A stretch of 64,000 nucleotides of DNA, taken from positions 16,075-80,074 of the forward strand of contig JAPOQZ010000175.1 of the NCBI GenBank assembly GCA_026710435.1, read 5' to 3'. Shown here one piece after another: positions 51,734 through 61,370 of this stretch. This DNA comes from a bacterium. GTDB taxonomy: Bacteria; Actinomycetota; Acidimicrobiia; Spongiisociales; Spongiisociaceae. Numbering within the stretch: the first letter of the stretch is position 1; each line of letters opens with the position of its first letter. Both the position numbers and the translations under genes were made by a program. The notes below the pieces were generated by a model. It worked only from the letters and a program-made list of their open reading frames with translations, was not told the DNA's origin and did not search any database.

Positions 51734-52918
51734 CTACTCGAAGGCGGCGAGGCCGGTTAGAGCTTGGCCGAGGATGAGGGTGTGGATCTCGTTGGTTCCC
51801 TCGTAGGTGAACACCGATTCCAGGTTGTTCATGTGCCGCATGACGGGATACTCGAGCGTGATGCCGTTCGCACCGAGAATCGACCGGGCTTCGCGGGCAA
51901 CTTCGAGGGCGGCCCGGACGTTGTCGAACTTGCCGAACGAGACGTGGCGGGTATCGGCCACCCCGGCGTCCTTCATGCGACCGATGTGCAAGGCGAGCAG
52001 GACACCCCGGTTGACGGAAACCATCATGTCCACGAGTTTCCGCTGGGTCAACTGGAAAGCGCCGATCGGCTTGCCGAACTGCCGGCGGGTGACCGAGTAG
52101 TCGAGGGCCGCCTCGTAGCAGGCGCGGGCGGCTCCGATCGATCCCCATAGGATGCCGTAGCGGGCTTCGGTGAGGCACGACAGGGGTCCACGCATCGACG
52201 CCACACCCGGTAGCACGGCCTCGTCGGGAAGCCGCACATCGTCGAGCACCAACTCGGAGGTGTGGGAAGCCCGCAGCGACAGCTTGCGCTTTATGTCGTG
52301 AGCCGAGAAACCGGGCGTATCAGTCGGCACGATGAACCCCCTGATCCCGCGGTCGGTCCTAGCCCAGATGATGGCCACTTCGGCCACCGACCCGTTCGAG
52401 ATCCATGTCTTCGTCCCGTTGAGGATCCAATCCGGTCCGTCCCGGCGGGCACGGGTACGCATCGAGGCCGGATCCGAACCCGAGTCCGGCTCGGTGAGCC
52501 CGAAACATCCGAGCACCTCGCCAGAGGCCATGGCCGGCAGCCACTCCTGCTTCTGCTCCTCGGAGCCGAAGGTCCGGATCGGGAACATGGCGAGAGAGCC
52601 CTGAACGGACACCATGCTGCGCAGCCCCGAGTCCCCCGCCTCGAGTTCCAGGCACGACAATCCGTAGTCGACCGCCGAGGCGCCCGGACACCCGTAGCCG
52701 TCGAGATGCATGCCCAGTAGGCCCAGCTTGCCGAGTTCGGTTGCGAGCTCTCTGGGGAGGATGCCCTCCTCGAACCAGTCGGCGATGTGGGGGAACACCT
52801 GGTCGTTCACCCATTGACGAACGGTGTCGCGCAGCAGTCGTTCCTCCGGACTGAGGAGGCGGTCGATTGCCAGGAAGTCCTTCGGGTCGGGGGCGGAGGG
52901 GCGGACGGTTGAGGCCAT
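51734..52918 (-). CDS. acyl-CoA dehydrogenase, glutaryl-CoA dehydrogenase-like
   Basis: A 394-aa flavoenzyme. FGLTEPDSGSDPASM (FAD/substrate loop), WISNGSVAEVAIIWA, RRQFGKPIGAFQLTQ and the catalytic-Glu region YEGTNEIHTLILGQALTG are those of the glutaryl-CoA dehydrogenase branch. It would oxidise a short acyl-CoA or glutaryl-CoA. The ATG at 52918 starts MASTVRPSAPDPKDFLAIDRLL, matching family N-termini; the longer frame overlaps the trpB2 leader on the other strand. Confidence 0.85.
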   Translation of the reverse strand: MASTVRPSAPDPKDFLAIDRLLSPEERLLRDTVRQWVNDQVFPHIADWFEEGILPRELATELGKLGLLGMHLDGYGCPGASAVDYGLSCLELEAGDSGLRSMVSVQGSLAMFPIRTFGSEEQKQEWLPAMASGEVLGCFGLTEPDSGSDPASMRTRARRDGPDWILNGTKTWISNGSVAEVAIIWARTDRGIRGFIVPTDTPGFSAHDIKRKLSLRASHTSELVLDDVRLPDEAVLPGVASMRGPLSCLTEARYGILWGSIGAARACYEAALDYSVTRRQFGKPIGAFQLTQRKLVDMMVSVNRGVLLALHIGRMKDAGVADTRHVSFGKFDNVRAALEVAREARSILGANGITLEYPVMRHMNNLESVFTYEGTNEIHTLILGQALTGLAAFE

Positions 52919-53049
52919 TTCTCGGTTTTCTCTTCGGTGATCTGGGTGCTCGTAGTGACAGCCCCTGGACGGGGAATGGAGCTCGGAAGACCCTGGCTCA
53001 TCACCCACCGGGCACCAGATTAGCCGCGATGGATCGGCGTATGGTGTGG

Positions 53050-53143
53050 TCAGGAGGGGTCTCGGTGTTGCTAGGAAGAGTTCGTAAGGGCAACGGCAGG
53101 AGACCCCTCCTGAGTCAGCCCGGTCGAAGTAGGCAACACCGAG
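53050..53143 (+). promoter_or_regulatory. trpB2 leader with mutually exclusive hairpins
   Basis: Stem 1: TCAGGAGGGGTCTC (53050-53063) pairs perfectly with GAGACCCCTCCTGA (53100-53113). Stem 2: CTCGGTGTTGC (53061-53071) pairs perfectly with GCAACACCGAG (53133-53143). The 5' arms share three bases and the stems interleave, so both cannot be complete together. This is the layout of a switching leader 60 bp before the TrpB2 start. No T-box signature was seen. Confidence 0.5.
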
Positions 53144-53204
53144 TCGAACCGTGTACCGTGCTCTCGTGGCACGAGACGGACACCAAGACCGAGGAGGGGC
53201 CTCG

Positions 53205-54566
53205 ATGACTGCACCGACCAAGATCTTGCTTGACGAGTCGGAACTCCCGACCCATTGGTACAACATCATCCCGGACCTGCCGTCCCCACCCCCACCGGTG
53301 CTGCATCCTGGAACTCTTGAGCCGGTCGGTCCCGAAGACCTGGCACCGCTCTTCCCGATGGATCTCATCCTCCAGGAGGTTTCTCCGGAAAGCTACATCG
53401 AGATCCCCGAGGAGGTGCGGGAGATCTACCGGTTGTGGCGGCCGAGCCCCATGTACCGGGCCCATCGCCTGGAGCGGACGCTCGATACGCCGGCCAGGAT
53501 CTACTACAAGTACGAGGGCGTCAGCCCGGCCGGATCCCACAAGCCCAACACGGCGGTCGCCCAGGCCTACTACAACGCCAAGGCCGGGATCCGGAAGCTG
53601 TCTACCGAGACAGGCGCCGGCCAGTGGGGAAGCGCGCTGGCCCTGGCCTGCCAGATGTTCGGGCTCGAATGCGAGGTGTGGCAGGTGGCCGCCTCCTTCG
53701 ACCAGAAGCCCTACCGGGGATCGATGATGCGCACCTGGGGGGCCACCATCCACTCCAGCCCATCGGAGGTGACCAACGCCGGCCGGGCCATCCTCGAACA
53801 GGACCCGGACAGCCCCGGCAGCCTCGGCATCGCCATCTCCGAGGCCGTCGAGGTGGCGGCCACCAACGCCGACACCAACTACTCGCTGGGGTCGGTGCTC
53901 AACCACGTGCTGCTGCACCAGACGGTGATCGGCCAGGAGGCGGCCGCCCAACTGGCCAAGGTGGGGGAGACCCCCGACATCATCATCGGCTGTACCGGCG
54001 GCGGTTCCAACTTCTCTGGGCTGTCCTTCCCGTTCATCCGCGAGAAGCTGGCCGGCAACATCAACCCGACGATCCGGGCGGTGGAGCCGGCGGCCTGCCC
54101 GTCGCTCACCAAGGGCGAGTACCGCTACGACTTCGGTGACACGATCGGGATGACCCCCCTGATCAAGATGCACACCCTCGGCCACTCGTTCGTCCCGGAC
54201 CCGATCCACGCCGGCGGGCTGCGCTACCACGGGATGTCACCGCTGGTGTCACACCTCTGCGAGACCGGGCTGATGGAGGCGGTGGCGATCGGCCAGACGG
54301 AGTGCTTCGAAGCGGCGATCCGGTTCGCCCGCTCCGAGGGGATCATTCCCGCCCCCGAACCCACCCACGCCATCGCGGCGGCCATCCGCGAAGCCGACGA
54401 GTGTCGCGAGTCGGGGGAGGAGAAGGTGGTGCTGATCGCGCTGTGCGGTCACGGCCACTTCGACATGGCCGCCTACGACACCTTCCTGGCAGGCGAACTG
54501 TTCGACTACGAGTACCCGTCCGAGGCCATCAGCGAGGCGCTGGGGAAGGTCCCGGTAGTCGGCTGA
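53205..54566 (+). CDS. tryptophan synthase beta-like protein (TrpB2 type)
   Basis: A 453-aa PLP enzyme. [15 protein letters not shown] contains the Schiff-base Lys; [15 protein letters not shown] binds the phosphate. The long N-terminal extension ([19 protein letters not shown]) identifies the TrpB2 branch, which acts without a standard TrpA partner and may salvage indole with serine. No trpA is near. GAGGAGGGG precedes the ATG at 53205; upstream in-frame codons fall within the structured leader. Confidence 0.88.
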   Translation: MTAPTKILLDESELPTHWYNIIPDLPSPPPPVLHPGTLEPVGPEDLAPLFPMDLILQEVSPESYIEIPEEVREIYRLWRPSPMYRAHRLERTLDTPARIYYKYEGVSPAGSHKPNTAVAQAYYNAKAGIRKLSTETGAGQWGSALALACQMFGLECEVWQVAASFDQKPYRGSMMRTWGATIHSSPSEVTNAGRAILEQDPDSPGSLGIAISEAVEVAATNADTNYSLGSVLNHVLLHQTVIGQEAAAQLAKVGETPDIIIGCTGGGSNFSGLSFPFIREKLAGNINPTIRAVEPAACPSLTKGEYRYDFGDTIGMTPLIKMHTLGHSFVPDPIHAGGLRYHGMSPLVSHLCETGLMEAVAIGQTECFEAAIRFARSEGIIPAPEPTHAIAAAIREADECRESGEEKVVLIALCGHGHFDMAAYDTFLAGELFDYEYPSEAISEALGKVPVVG

Positions 54567-54580
54567 GACGAGATCTAGAG

Positions 54581-54611
54581 GTCCTGCCCCGGCGATCCGT
54601 CGGGGCAGGAC
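54581..54611 (+). terminator. hairpin after trpB2
   Basis: GTCCTGCCCCG (54581-54591) and CGGGGCAGGAC (54601-54611) form an 11-bp stem with a 9-nt loop, 15 bases after the stop. There is no T-run, common for GC-rich actinobacterial terminators. Confidence 0.65.
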
Positions 54612-54718
54612 CCTGACTTCCCAGCCAAGTCCGACCCACCCGCTGCCATGGATCGGAGAGGAGCGGTGTACACACGTTGCGTGTGACCTACGTCCCCGCC
54701 AAGACATAACCCGGTTGC

Positions 54719-54937
54719 TTACCGGCCGGGCGCCGGGTCAAGCAGCGGCGCCGGAATCTCCTCCCCGCAAGCCCGCAGGTCGGTGACCACCTCGCGTACC
54801 AGTTGCCTGATCCCCTTGGATGCTCCTTCAGCCGTGTCTGCCAGCCAGCTCAAGGACGGGAATTCCCTGCACAGACCTACGTGCTCTCGGTCCTCGGGTG
54901 ACCAGCTAACCCGGTAGCTGTACCGATCAGTGTTCAT
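54719..54937 (-). CDS. HicB-like antitoxin
   Basis: A 72-aa protein (YSYRVSWSPEDREHVGLCREFPSLSW; TAEGASKGIRQLVREVV), the HicB degenerate RNase H fold with the substrate-like strand pattern but no C-terminal DNA-binding domain. It overlaps the end of the broken hicA gene. Being still open, it could persist as an orphan antitoxin. Confidence 0.72.
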   Translation of the reverse strand: MNTDRYSYRVSWSPEDREHVGLCREFPSLSWLADTAEGASKGIRQLVREVVTDLRACGEEIPAPLLDPAPGR

Positions 54938-55168
54938 CTTCGTGCAACCTTCCTATTGCCTTCAGGACCTGGCGCACCTGGTAGGTCTTCGCCATGCCCT
55001 GGTCCTTCTGGATGTTCACACGTGGGTTGCCCGGCCAGGGCACGCGATCGATGCGATGGCTGCCTCTTGCCAGCCGAAGTACTCGTCGCATACCGTTGCG
55101 AGTTCTTTGAATCGGACGCCGCCGGGATTCTCGCGCATAGCTTCGAGAATGGATTCAATGCTAACCAT
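54927..55168 (-). pseudogene. frameshifted HicA-like toxin
   Basis: Frame 1 from ATG 55168 reads MVSIESILEAMRENPGGVRF, then ELATVCDEYFGW. After a one-base loss near 55070 the protein resumes in another frame as GSHRIDRVPWPGNPRVNIQK, then QVRQVLKAIGRLHEDEH, ending at 54927. These are the two halves of a HicA-type toxin (SHR with catalytic His, PxPxxxxVNIQ). As it stands the toxin would be truncated before its His. The HicB-like gene overlaps its end by 11 bp. Confidence 0.72.
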
Positions 55169-55213
55169 ACTCTATCAACTACTACAATCCCAGGATACCG
55201 CTAGGGGTACGTT

Positions 55214-56227
55214 TCAAAGAGGCAGGACGAGTTGACCACCAGAGTCGGGCTGAGTTCGGTCGGAGTTCCTGGAGTTCCGTTGCCTCACCGGGCCGCCGTG
55301 CACATCGACCATGCGCCGGATCATCCCGCCGAGTCGTTTGCGCATGGCCGCCGAGGCGTAGGATCGACGGCCGTACTCGTGCCGGTAGTACCTGGTGAGG
55401 TGCGGGTACTCCGCCTCGATCCAGCGGAAGTAATGGTGCTTGAGGGGTCCCCGTAGGTGTAGGTAGGTACCGGCGATGAACCGGGCTCCGGCCTCGGACG
55501 CTTCCTTCACGACCGCTTCGATCTGGCCAGGGCGGTCCGAGATGCCGGGGAGGACCGGCGCCATCAGCACCCCGGAGGGCACCCCGTTTTCGTTGAGTCG
55601 CCTGACCGCGTCGAGGCGCTTGCGGGGATGGGCGGTGCCCGGTTCGGAGCGGGACCACGCGTCCGTGTCGAGGGTGCCCACAGAGAAGTCCACGGTGACG
55701 TCGGTCACCCGGGTCGCCTCCCGCAGCAGGTCGAGATCACGCAGCACCAGGGGGGACTTGGTGAGGATCGAGAAGGGGTTCCGCCGTTCGATCAGCACTT
55801 CGATGACTCCCCGCGTCAGCTTGTACTTGCCTTCGGCCGGCTGGTACGGGTCGGTGTTGGTCCCCATGGCGATCGGATGCCCCGCCCAACGGGCAGGGGC
55901 CGTCTCGTGGCGAACGACCTCGGGGGCGTTGATCTTCACCACGATCTTGGTGTCGAAGTCCTCGGCGATGTCGAGGCCCAGGTAGTCGTGGCTCGGCCGG
56001 GCGAAGCAGTAGGTACAGGCGTGGCTGCATCCCCGGTAGGCGTTGATCGTGTATTCGAAGGGAAGCACCCCCGGCTTCGGAACCCGGTTGATCACGCTTC
56101 GGGACTCCACTACCAGGAACTCAAGGCCCAGGTACGCGCCGCGGCCGACCGCTCGTTCGACCACGGCGTCGAAGAGAGCCGGCCGGTCTCCCGGAGTATC
56201 GGTGGTTACCCAGCGAAAACGTGACAC
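55214..56227 (-). CDS. Rv2578c-type radical SAM protein
   Basis: A 337-aa radical SAM enzyme with cluster motif CSHACTYC in GCSHACTYCFARPSHDYLG, plus the spore-photoproduct-lyase-like TKSPLVLRDLDLL and GTLDTDAWSRSEPG segments. The Rv2578c group is widespread in actinobacteria; the substrate is unknown. The GTG at 56227 (MSRFRWVTTDTPGDRPALF) gives the family N-terminus. Confidence 0.83.
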   Translation of the reverse strand: MSRFRWVTTDTPGDRPALFDAVVERAVGRGAYLGLEFLVVESRSVINRVPKPGVLPFEYTINAYRGCSHACTYCFARPSHDYLGLDIAEDFDTKIVVKINAPEVVRHETAPARWAGHPIAMGTNTDPYQPAEGKYKLTRGVIEVLIERRNPFSILTKSPLVLRDLDLLREATRVTDVTVDFSVGTLDTDAWSRSEPGTAHPRKRLDAVRRLNENGVPSGVLMAPVLPGISDRPGQIEAVVKEASEAGARFIAGTYLHLRGPLKHHYFRWIEAEYPHLTRYYRHEYGRRSYASAAMRKRLGGMIRRMVDVHGGPVRQRNSRNSDRTQPDSGGQLVLPL

Positions 56228-56390
56228 AGAGACCAGCCTAGCCGAACGCACGTTCGAGAGCACAAACTCTCTCGGCCGGGGGTCCTCTTCGAGGTCTGGT
56301 GCAATTAGCATGGCGTGCCGGTAGTGCGCGGGTACCGACGGCTTCCGGAACCGATTAACGTCGGAGTGTTGAGCTACGGACACGAGACGG

Positions 56391-58055
56391 ATGGCAGCTG
56401 AAATCCCCGCGATCTCGTTCGCGCTCGGTGGTTTGACCGAGCGGGTCAATGGTCGGCTGGCGTCTTGGGATGCGGACCGCTACGGGCCCCGCATGTGGGC
56501 GAAGGATCACCGGCTGTGGTCCGCCGCTGAGATACCCGAGTTGACGAACCGGTTGGGCTGGCTCCGGCTCCCTCGGGAAACCGGACAGGTGGACGGGATC
56601 GAGGAATTCGCCGGGGGGGTCCCCGACGACGCGGACCGGGTCGTTCTCCTGGGCATGGGTGGTTCGAGCCTGGCCCCCGAGGTGTACCAGGCAACCTTCG
56701 GCAACGCGGAGGGATACCCCGAGCTGGTGGTGCTGGACAGCACCCACCCTGAGGCGGTGCGGGCCGTCCGGGCGGGCACCGATCTCGAGCGGGCGCTGTT
56801 CGTGATCGCATCCAAGTCGGGTGGCACCATCGAGACCCTGTCCCTCTTCCGATACTTCTGGGATCAGGTCTCGGCGGTGTCCGACGATCCGGGAAGTCGT
56901 TTCGTGGCGCTCACCGATCCGGGATCCGGCCTGGAGGCGCTGGCACGCGAGCGGGACTTCCGGCGGATCTTCGCCACGCCTCCCGACGTGGGGGGACGCT
57001 ACTCGGCCCTCACCGCTTTCGGTCTGGTTCCCGCTGCCCTGATCGGGATGGACATCCGCCAACTCCTCGCCCGCTCAGCCGCCATGGCAGAAGCCTGCGG
57101 CCCCGATGTGCCGGCCTCCCACAACCCCGCTCTCCGGCTCGCCGCCGCCATCGGCGAGGCCGCACTCGCAGGCCGGGACAAGCTCACCTATGTCTGTTCC
57201 CCGTCGGTAGCCGCATTCGGGGCCTGGGTGGAACAACTCGTCGCCGAGAGCACCGGCAAGAACGGCACCGGAATCGTGCCCGTCGCCGGTGAACCGCTCG
57301 GAGGCCACCGGGTCTACGCCGACGACCGCCTGTTCGTCCACATGGCGGTGGTGGGAGAGGACCCGGCGGGCCGGCCGGCCGCCCTGGAGACGCTGCAAGC
57401 CGCCGGCCATCCTGTAATCAGGGTGACCCTCGGCGATCTGTACGACCTGGGAGCGGAGCTGTTCCGCAGCGAGATGGCGGTCGCGGCGGCCGGATCCGTT
57501 CTCGGCATCAACCCGTTCGACCAGCCCGACGTCCAGATCGCCAAGGACCTGGCGAAGAAGGCGATGTCGCCGGAGGGGTTGGGGGGCACGATCGACGAAG
57601 TTTCCACCGACGACCCCAGAACCCTGCGGGACCGGCTCAGCCGGTGGTTCGCGACGCTCCGCTCCGGTGACTATGTAGGGATCCACGCCTACCTGCCAAT
57701 GGCAGGGCCCGCCGGGCCGGCCCTGGATCGGATGGCTGTTCGGCTCCGTGACCGCTCCCGCACTGCCGTGACTCTCGGCTACGGACCCAGGTTCCTGCAC
57801 TCCACCGGACAGCTCCACAAGGGAGGCGGCGGCAATGGGCTCTTCCTCCAGATCGTCGACTATCCCTCTCCCGGCGTGGTCGTGCCGGAGGCGGGGTTCA
57901 CGTTCGGGAAGTTGATCGAGGGCCAGGCGGCCGGGGACTTCCAGGCCCTGTCCGGCCGGGATCGGCGGGTACTCAGGATCCGGCTGGCCGGAGACCGGCT
58001 CGGGGCATTGGGAACCGTTGAGGAACTCCTCTTGGGTGTCACGGCGGACCGGTAA
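56391..58055 (+). CDS. pgi: glucose-6-phosphate isomerase
   Basis: A 554-aa SIS-domain enzyme of the divergent branch usually seen fused to or beside transaldolase in actinobacteria. Sugar-phosphate-binding parts are LGMGGSSLAPEV, SKSGGTIETL and the C-terminal RFLHSTGQLHKGG. It interconverts glucose-6-P and fructose-6-P. zwf follows seven bases later, so together they feed the oxidative pentose phosphate pathway. No transaldolase precedes it here. Confidence 0.85.
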   Translation: MAAEIPAISFALGGLTERVNGRLASWDADRYGPRMWAKDHRLWSAAEIPELTNRLGWLRLPRETGQVDGIEEFAGGVPDDADRVVLLGMGGSSLAPEVYQATFGNAEGYPELVVLDSTHPEAVRAVRAGTDLERALFVIASKSGGTIETLSLFRYFWDQVSAVSDDPGSRFVALTDPGSGLEALARERDFRRIFATPPDVGGRYSALTAFGLVPAALIGMDIRQLLARSAAMAEACGPDVPASHNPALRLAAAIGEAALAGRDKLTYVCSPSVAAFGAWVEQLVAESTGKNGTGIVPVAGEPLGGHRVYADDRLFVHMAVVGEDPAGRPAALETLQAAGHPVIRVTLGDLYDLGAELFRSEMAVAAAGSVLGINPFDQPDVQIAKDLAKKAMSPEGLGGTIDEVSTDDPRTLRDRLSRWFATLRSGDYVGIHAYLPMAGPAGPALDRMAVRLRDRSRTAVTLGYGPRFLHSTGQLHKGGGGNGLFLQIVDYPSPGVVVPEAGFTFGKLIEGQAAGDFQALSGRDRRVLRIRLAGDRLGALGTVEELLLGVTADR

Positions 58056-58062
58056 GGGGCTG

Positions 58063-59586
58063 ATGGAGTCGCTTCCGGCAGCGGGTCCCTCCGCGGTGGA
58101 CCGCCACCTGCTGGTGGTGTTCGGCGCCACCGGAGACCTCTACCGCCAGAAGCTGGCCCCGGCCCTGTACCACCTTGTCGGTCAGTACGGCCTGTCCGAC
58201 CGGTTCGAGTTGCTTGGCGTGGCCCGGTCGAGGCTGACCGACCAGGAGTTCAGAGCACATTCCAGAGCCGCGATCGAATCTGCCGTGGGGCGTGCTGCGC
58301 GGCTTGATGGCTGCGGCACGCCCGGAGAGTGGTGCGACCAGGTCCTCCACTACCAAACCATCGGCGACGGCGCTCCGGCCTCCTACGAGGCCCTGCGGCA
58401 CCGGATAGAGCGTCTCGAAGCCCAGCGGGGGCTTTCCGGAAACCGTATCTTCTACCTGGCCCTGCCTCCGATGGCCTTCCCTCCCACGGTCAGGTCCTTG
58501 GGAGCCTCCGGCCTGGGAAGGAGTTCCGGCTGGACCCGCCTGGTGGTGGAGAAGCCCTTCGGTTCGGACCTCGAGTCGGCCGCCGTGCTCAACGGGATCC
58601 TCCACGAGAGTTTCGACGAGCGGCAGATCTACCGCATCGACCACTACCTGGGCAAGGCGACCGTCCAGAACCTCCTCGTGTTCCGGTTCGCCAACCCGCT
58701 GTTCGAGTCGGTGTGGAACCGGGACCGTATCGACCACGTCCAGATAACGGTGGCCGAGGACGGGGGGATCGGCGACCGGGCCGGCTACTACGACCGGTCC
58801 GGGGCGCTCCGGGACATGGTCCAGAACCATCTCACCCAGGTGCTGAGCCTGGTGGCGATGGAGCCTCCGGTTTCCTTCGAGGCCGAAGCGATCCGTGACG
58901 AGAAGGTCAAGGTGCTGCAGTCGATCCGTCCCATCCGGAGCGAGGACGTCGTGCTGGGTCAGTACGCGGCCGGCAACCGGAGAGGTGGACGGCTCACCGG
59001 GTACACCGACGAGCCGGGGATAGCCGCCGGGAGCGCGACCGAGACCTACGCCGCCCTGCGGGTGTTCATCGACAGCTGGCGTTGGCAGGGGGTCCCCTTC
59101 TACCTTCGCACCGGCAAGCGGCTGGCCACCCGACTCACCCAGGTGGCGGTGACGTTCCGGGAACCCCCGGTCCCGCTGTTCGAGTCCTTCCAGAGGGCCC
59201 GGCACCAGGGCAATGTCCTCTACGTGAGGCTCCAGCCCCACGAGGGCTTCGACCTGCTGTTCGACGTTCAGGTGCCGTCCGAGCATCCCCGGTTGGCGAC
59301 GATGCCGCTGGCCTTCGAATACGAGGAGGCGTTCGGCGACCTCCCGGACGCCTACGAGACCCTGCTCTACGACGTGATGATGGGCGACCGGACCCTGTTC
59401 GTCAGAGCCGACGAGGTCGAGCAGGCCTGGCGCCTCTACACGCCGATCCTCCGGGAACGGACTCGCCCCTTCCGCTACCCGGCCGGCTCGTGGGGTCCCC
59501 GGGAGGCCGATTCGTTGCTGGGACCGCACTGCGACGGCTGGACAGTACGCCTACCTGGTGGTCGACACCGCGACGACGTGCTCTGA
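58063..59586 (+). CDS. zwf: glucose-6-phosphate dehydrogenase
   Basis: A 507-aa enzyme. The NADP fold GATGDLYRQKLAPALY is near the N-terminus, the substrate/catalytic motif RIDHYLGKATVQN in the middle, and KPFG in VVEKPFGSDL is present. It oxidises glucose-6-P to 6-phosphogluconolactone, producing NADPH. It is in one operon with pgi. The ATG at 58063 is preferred; an open frame overlaps the pgi end. Confidence 0.92.
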   Translation: MESLPAAGPSAVDRHLLVVFGATGDLYRQKLAPALYHLVGQYGLSDRFELLGVARSRLTDQEFRAHSRAAIESAVGRAARLDGCGTPGEWCDQVLHYQTIGDGAPASYEALRHRIERLEAQRGLSGNRIFYLALPPMAFPPTVRSLGASGLGRSSGWTRLVVEKPFGSDLESAAVLNGILHESFDERQIYRIDHYLGKATVQNLLVFRFANPLFESVWNRDRIDHVQITVAEDGGIGDRAGYYDRSGALRDMVQNHLTQVLSLVAMEPPVSFEAEAIRDEKVKVLQSIRPIRSEDVVLGQYAAGNRRGGRLTGYTDEPGIAAGSATETYAALRVFIDSWRWQGVPFYLRTGKRLATRLTQVAVTFREPPVPLFESFQRARHQGNVLYVRLQPHEGFDLLFDVQVPSEHPRLATMPLAFEYEEAFGDLPDAYETLLYDVMMGDRTLFVRADEVEQAWRLYTPILRERTRPFRYPAGSWGPREADSLLGPHCDGWTVRLPGGRHRDDVL

Positions 59587-59710
59587 CCACGGAGCACGAT
59601 AGGAAACGGGTGGTGTCAGGCGCGTCTACCGGATGGGACCGTCTGCTGCGACGTGTCGTTTCCCGGACTCTGTAACTAACGTTGATTCGTCGGAATCCGT
59701 TGGAGAATTG

Positions 59711-60292
59711 ATGAAGCGCCTGATCCCTGCCCTCGCCCTGGTTGTAGCGATCGCCGGGTGCGGGGACGACGACAGTTCGGAGCCCGCAGCGGACGAGCCG
59801 GAGGTGGAAGCGGTGGCGTCGCTCGAGGAGACCGAACCGTCCGAGTCGCCGTCCACGTCGGCAAGGCCGCTCTTCTCCGACGCGCTGCTGCTGTTCACGG
59901 GATGCCTGCGCGACCATGGGATCGAGGCACCCGATATCCCCGTCGATCCGGATGGCAGGGCGATCCTGTCCTCGGACCTTGTGGAACAGATCGATACCGA
60001 ATCTCCCGAGTTCGCGGTGGCTTTCGCCATGTGCATGCCCTTCCTGACCTCCGCTTCCGCTATCGACCTCGGGGCCGATCCCGAACTTCAAGCGGTGGTC
60101 ATCGACTCGCTGCGCAGGTTCTCGTCGTGCATGCGCGAGAACGGGGTCGAGGAGTTCCCCGACCCGGCACCCGGGTGGGACGGCAACGGTTCCCCCTTCC
60201 CGGTCGCCGAGGCGTTCGACATGTCCGATCCGGACGTCGACGCGGCGCTGGAAGAGTGCTCGGGGCTGATCTCCTTCCCGAGCGGCAACTGA
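59711..60292 (+). CDS. actinobacterial lipoprotein with paired-Cys repeats
   Basis: A 193-aa lipoprotein: signal peptide MKRLIPALALVVAIAGCGDD with lipobox IAGC, an acidic linker, then two related segments with conserved Cys (TGCLRDHGIEAPD; SSCMRENGVEEFPDP). This C(L/M)RxxGxxxFPDP pattern occurs in lipoproteins encoded beside MacB-like transporters; function unknown, probably an accessory extracellular subunit. It overlaps the adaptor gene by one base (TGATG). Confidence 0.72.
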   Translation: MKRLIPALALVVAIAGCGDDDSSEPAADEPEVEAVASLEETEPSESPSTSARPLFSDALLLFTGCLRDHGIEAPDIPVDPDGRAILSSDLVEQIDTESPEFAVAFAMCMPFLTSASAIDLGADPELQAVVIDSLRRFSSCMRENGVEEFPDPAPGWDGNGSPFPVAEAFDMSDPDVDAALEECSGLISFPSGN

Positions 60293-61365
60293 TGCCGCGG
60301 GCGGGCTGGTTGGCGCTGTTCCTGGTGCTGGTCGCGGTGCTCACCGTGGGCGGGTTCCTGGCTGTCGACCGTCTGGCCGGCGACGGCGGGGAAGCGGCGA
60401 TCATGGAGAAACCGGAACTCGGGACCGCCGCGGTGGTCAGCACCGACTTGGAGCGGTTGGAGACCTTCCCGGCCACCCTCCGCTACGCCGACCCGCGCAA
60501 CTTTATCGCCGCGGCAGGAGGCATCGTCACCAGGGTACCGGTCGAAGGCGCCGAGCTGTCCCGGGGCGATTCCATCATGGAGATCGATGGACGTCCGGTG
60601 CTCGTCTTCTACGGCGAGCGGCCCATGTGGCGGCCGGTTGGACCGGCTCCGGACGGATCGGCGATGGAAGGTCCCGATGTCGAGCAACTGGAGCTCAACC
60701 TCGAAGCCCTCGGCTACTCACTCCGGTCCGGGCCCGACCAGGTCCTCGACGAGGACACGGTTCGCCTCATTCGAGACTGGCGGTCCGATGCCGGATTGGA
60801 CCGTTCCGACTCGGTGGAGCTGGGCCGGGTCTTCTACGTGGAGGGCCCGATCCGGGTGGGCCGAAGTCTGGTGGAGCTCGGTGCCCTGGTGGGGCCCGGC
60901 GATCCGATCGTCGAGGTGTCGGGAAACGTCCAGGAGGTCCGTATGGAGTTCCCGGTCGACCGGAGAGACCGCATCTCCGTGGGGGGAGGGGTAGCGGTCC
61001 GGCTACCCGACGACGTGACGACCACCGGAACCGTGCAGGAGATCGGATCGGTGGTGTTCACCCCAGCCGGGGATCGTAGGGGGTCCGACTACGTCGAGGT
61101 GACGATCCATCTCGACGATCCAAGCCTGGGGACGCCGTATCACGGCTACCCGGTTGATGTCGAGATCGTGACTGACCAAGCCCTGGGCGTGCTCGCGGTG
61201 CCGGTCAAGGCCCTGGTGGCCCTATCGGAAGGTGGTTACGCGCTCGAGGTCCAGCTGGGTGGGCAGGTCACGCTGGTCGGCGTCGACATCGGCATGTACG
61301 CCGACGGTCTGGTCGAGGTGCGGGGCGACCTGGATCCCGGTGACCTGGTCCGGGTGCCCAAGTAG
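60292..61365 (+). CDS. efflux adaptor protein (HlyD-like) with peptidoglycan-binding domain
   Basis: A 357-aa protein with one N-terminal membrane helix, a split lipoyl/barrel-sandwich region ([31 protein letters not shown]), an inserted PG_binding_1-like segment ([19 protein letters not shown]) and a beta-barrel tail. It would link the ABC permease to the cell envelope, as MacA does in other bacteria. The long upstream frame that runs through the lipoprotein gene is a shadow. Confidence 0.78.
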   Translation: MPRAGWLALFLVLVAVLTVGGFLAVDRLAGDGGEAAIMEKPELGTAAVVSTDLERLETFPATLRYADPRNFIAAAGGIVTRVPVEGAELSRGDSIMEIDGRPVLVFYGERPMWRPVGPAPDGSAMEGPDVEQLELNLEALGYSLRSGPDQVLDEDTVRLIRDWRSDAGLDRSDSVELGRVFYVEGPIRVGRSLVELGALVGPGDPIVEVSGNVQEVRMEFPVDRRDRISVGGGVAVRLPDDVTTTGTVQEIGSVVFTPAGDRRGSDYVEVTIHLDDPSLGTPYHGYPVDVEIVTDQALGVLAVPVKALVALSEGGYALEVQLGGQVTLVGVDIGMYADGLVEVRGDLDPGDLVRVPK

Positions 61366-61370
61366 CGTCC

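Noticed and set aside
53050..53143. T-box riboswitch before trpB2
   Set aside because: No conserved TGGNACCGCG-type T-box sequence or specifier loop was found.
54934..55158. 74-aa minus-strand ORF as the HicB partner
   Set aside because: It is the third frame over the HicA pseudogene; HicA similarity lies in the other two frames.
59758..60291. N-terminal extension of the efflux adaptor
   Set aside because: It overlaps the lipoprotein gene in another frame and lacks a signal; ATG 60292 gives a normal membrane anchor.
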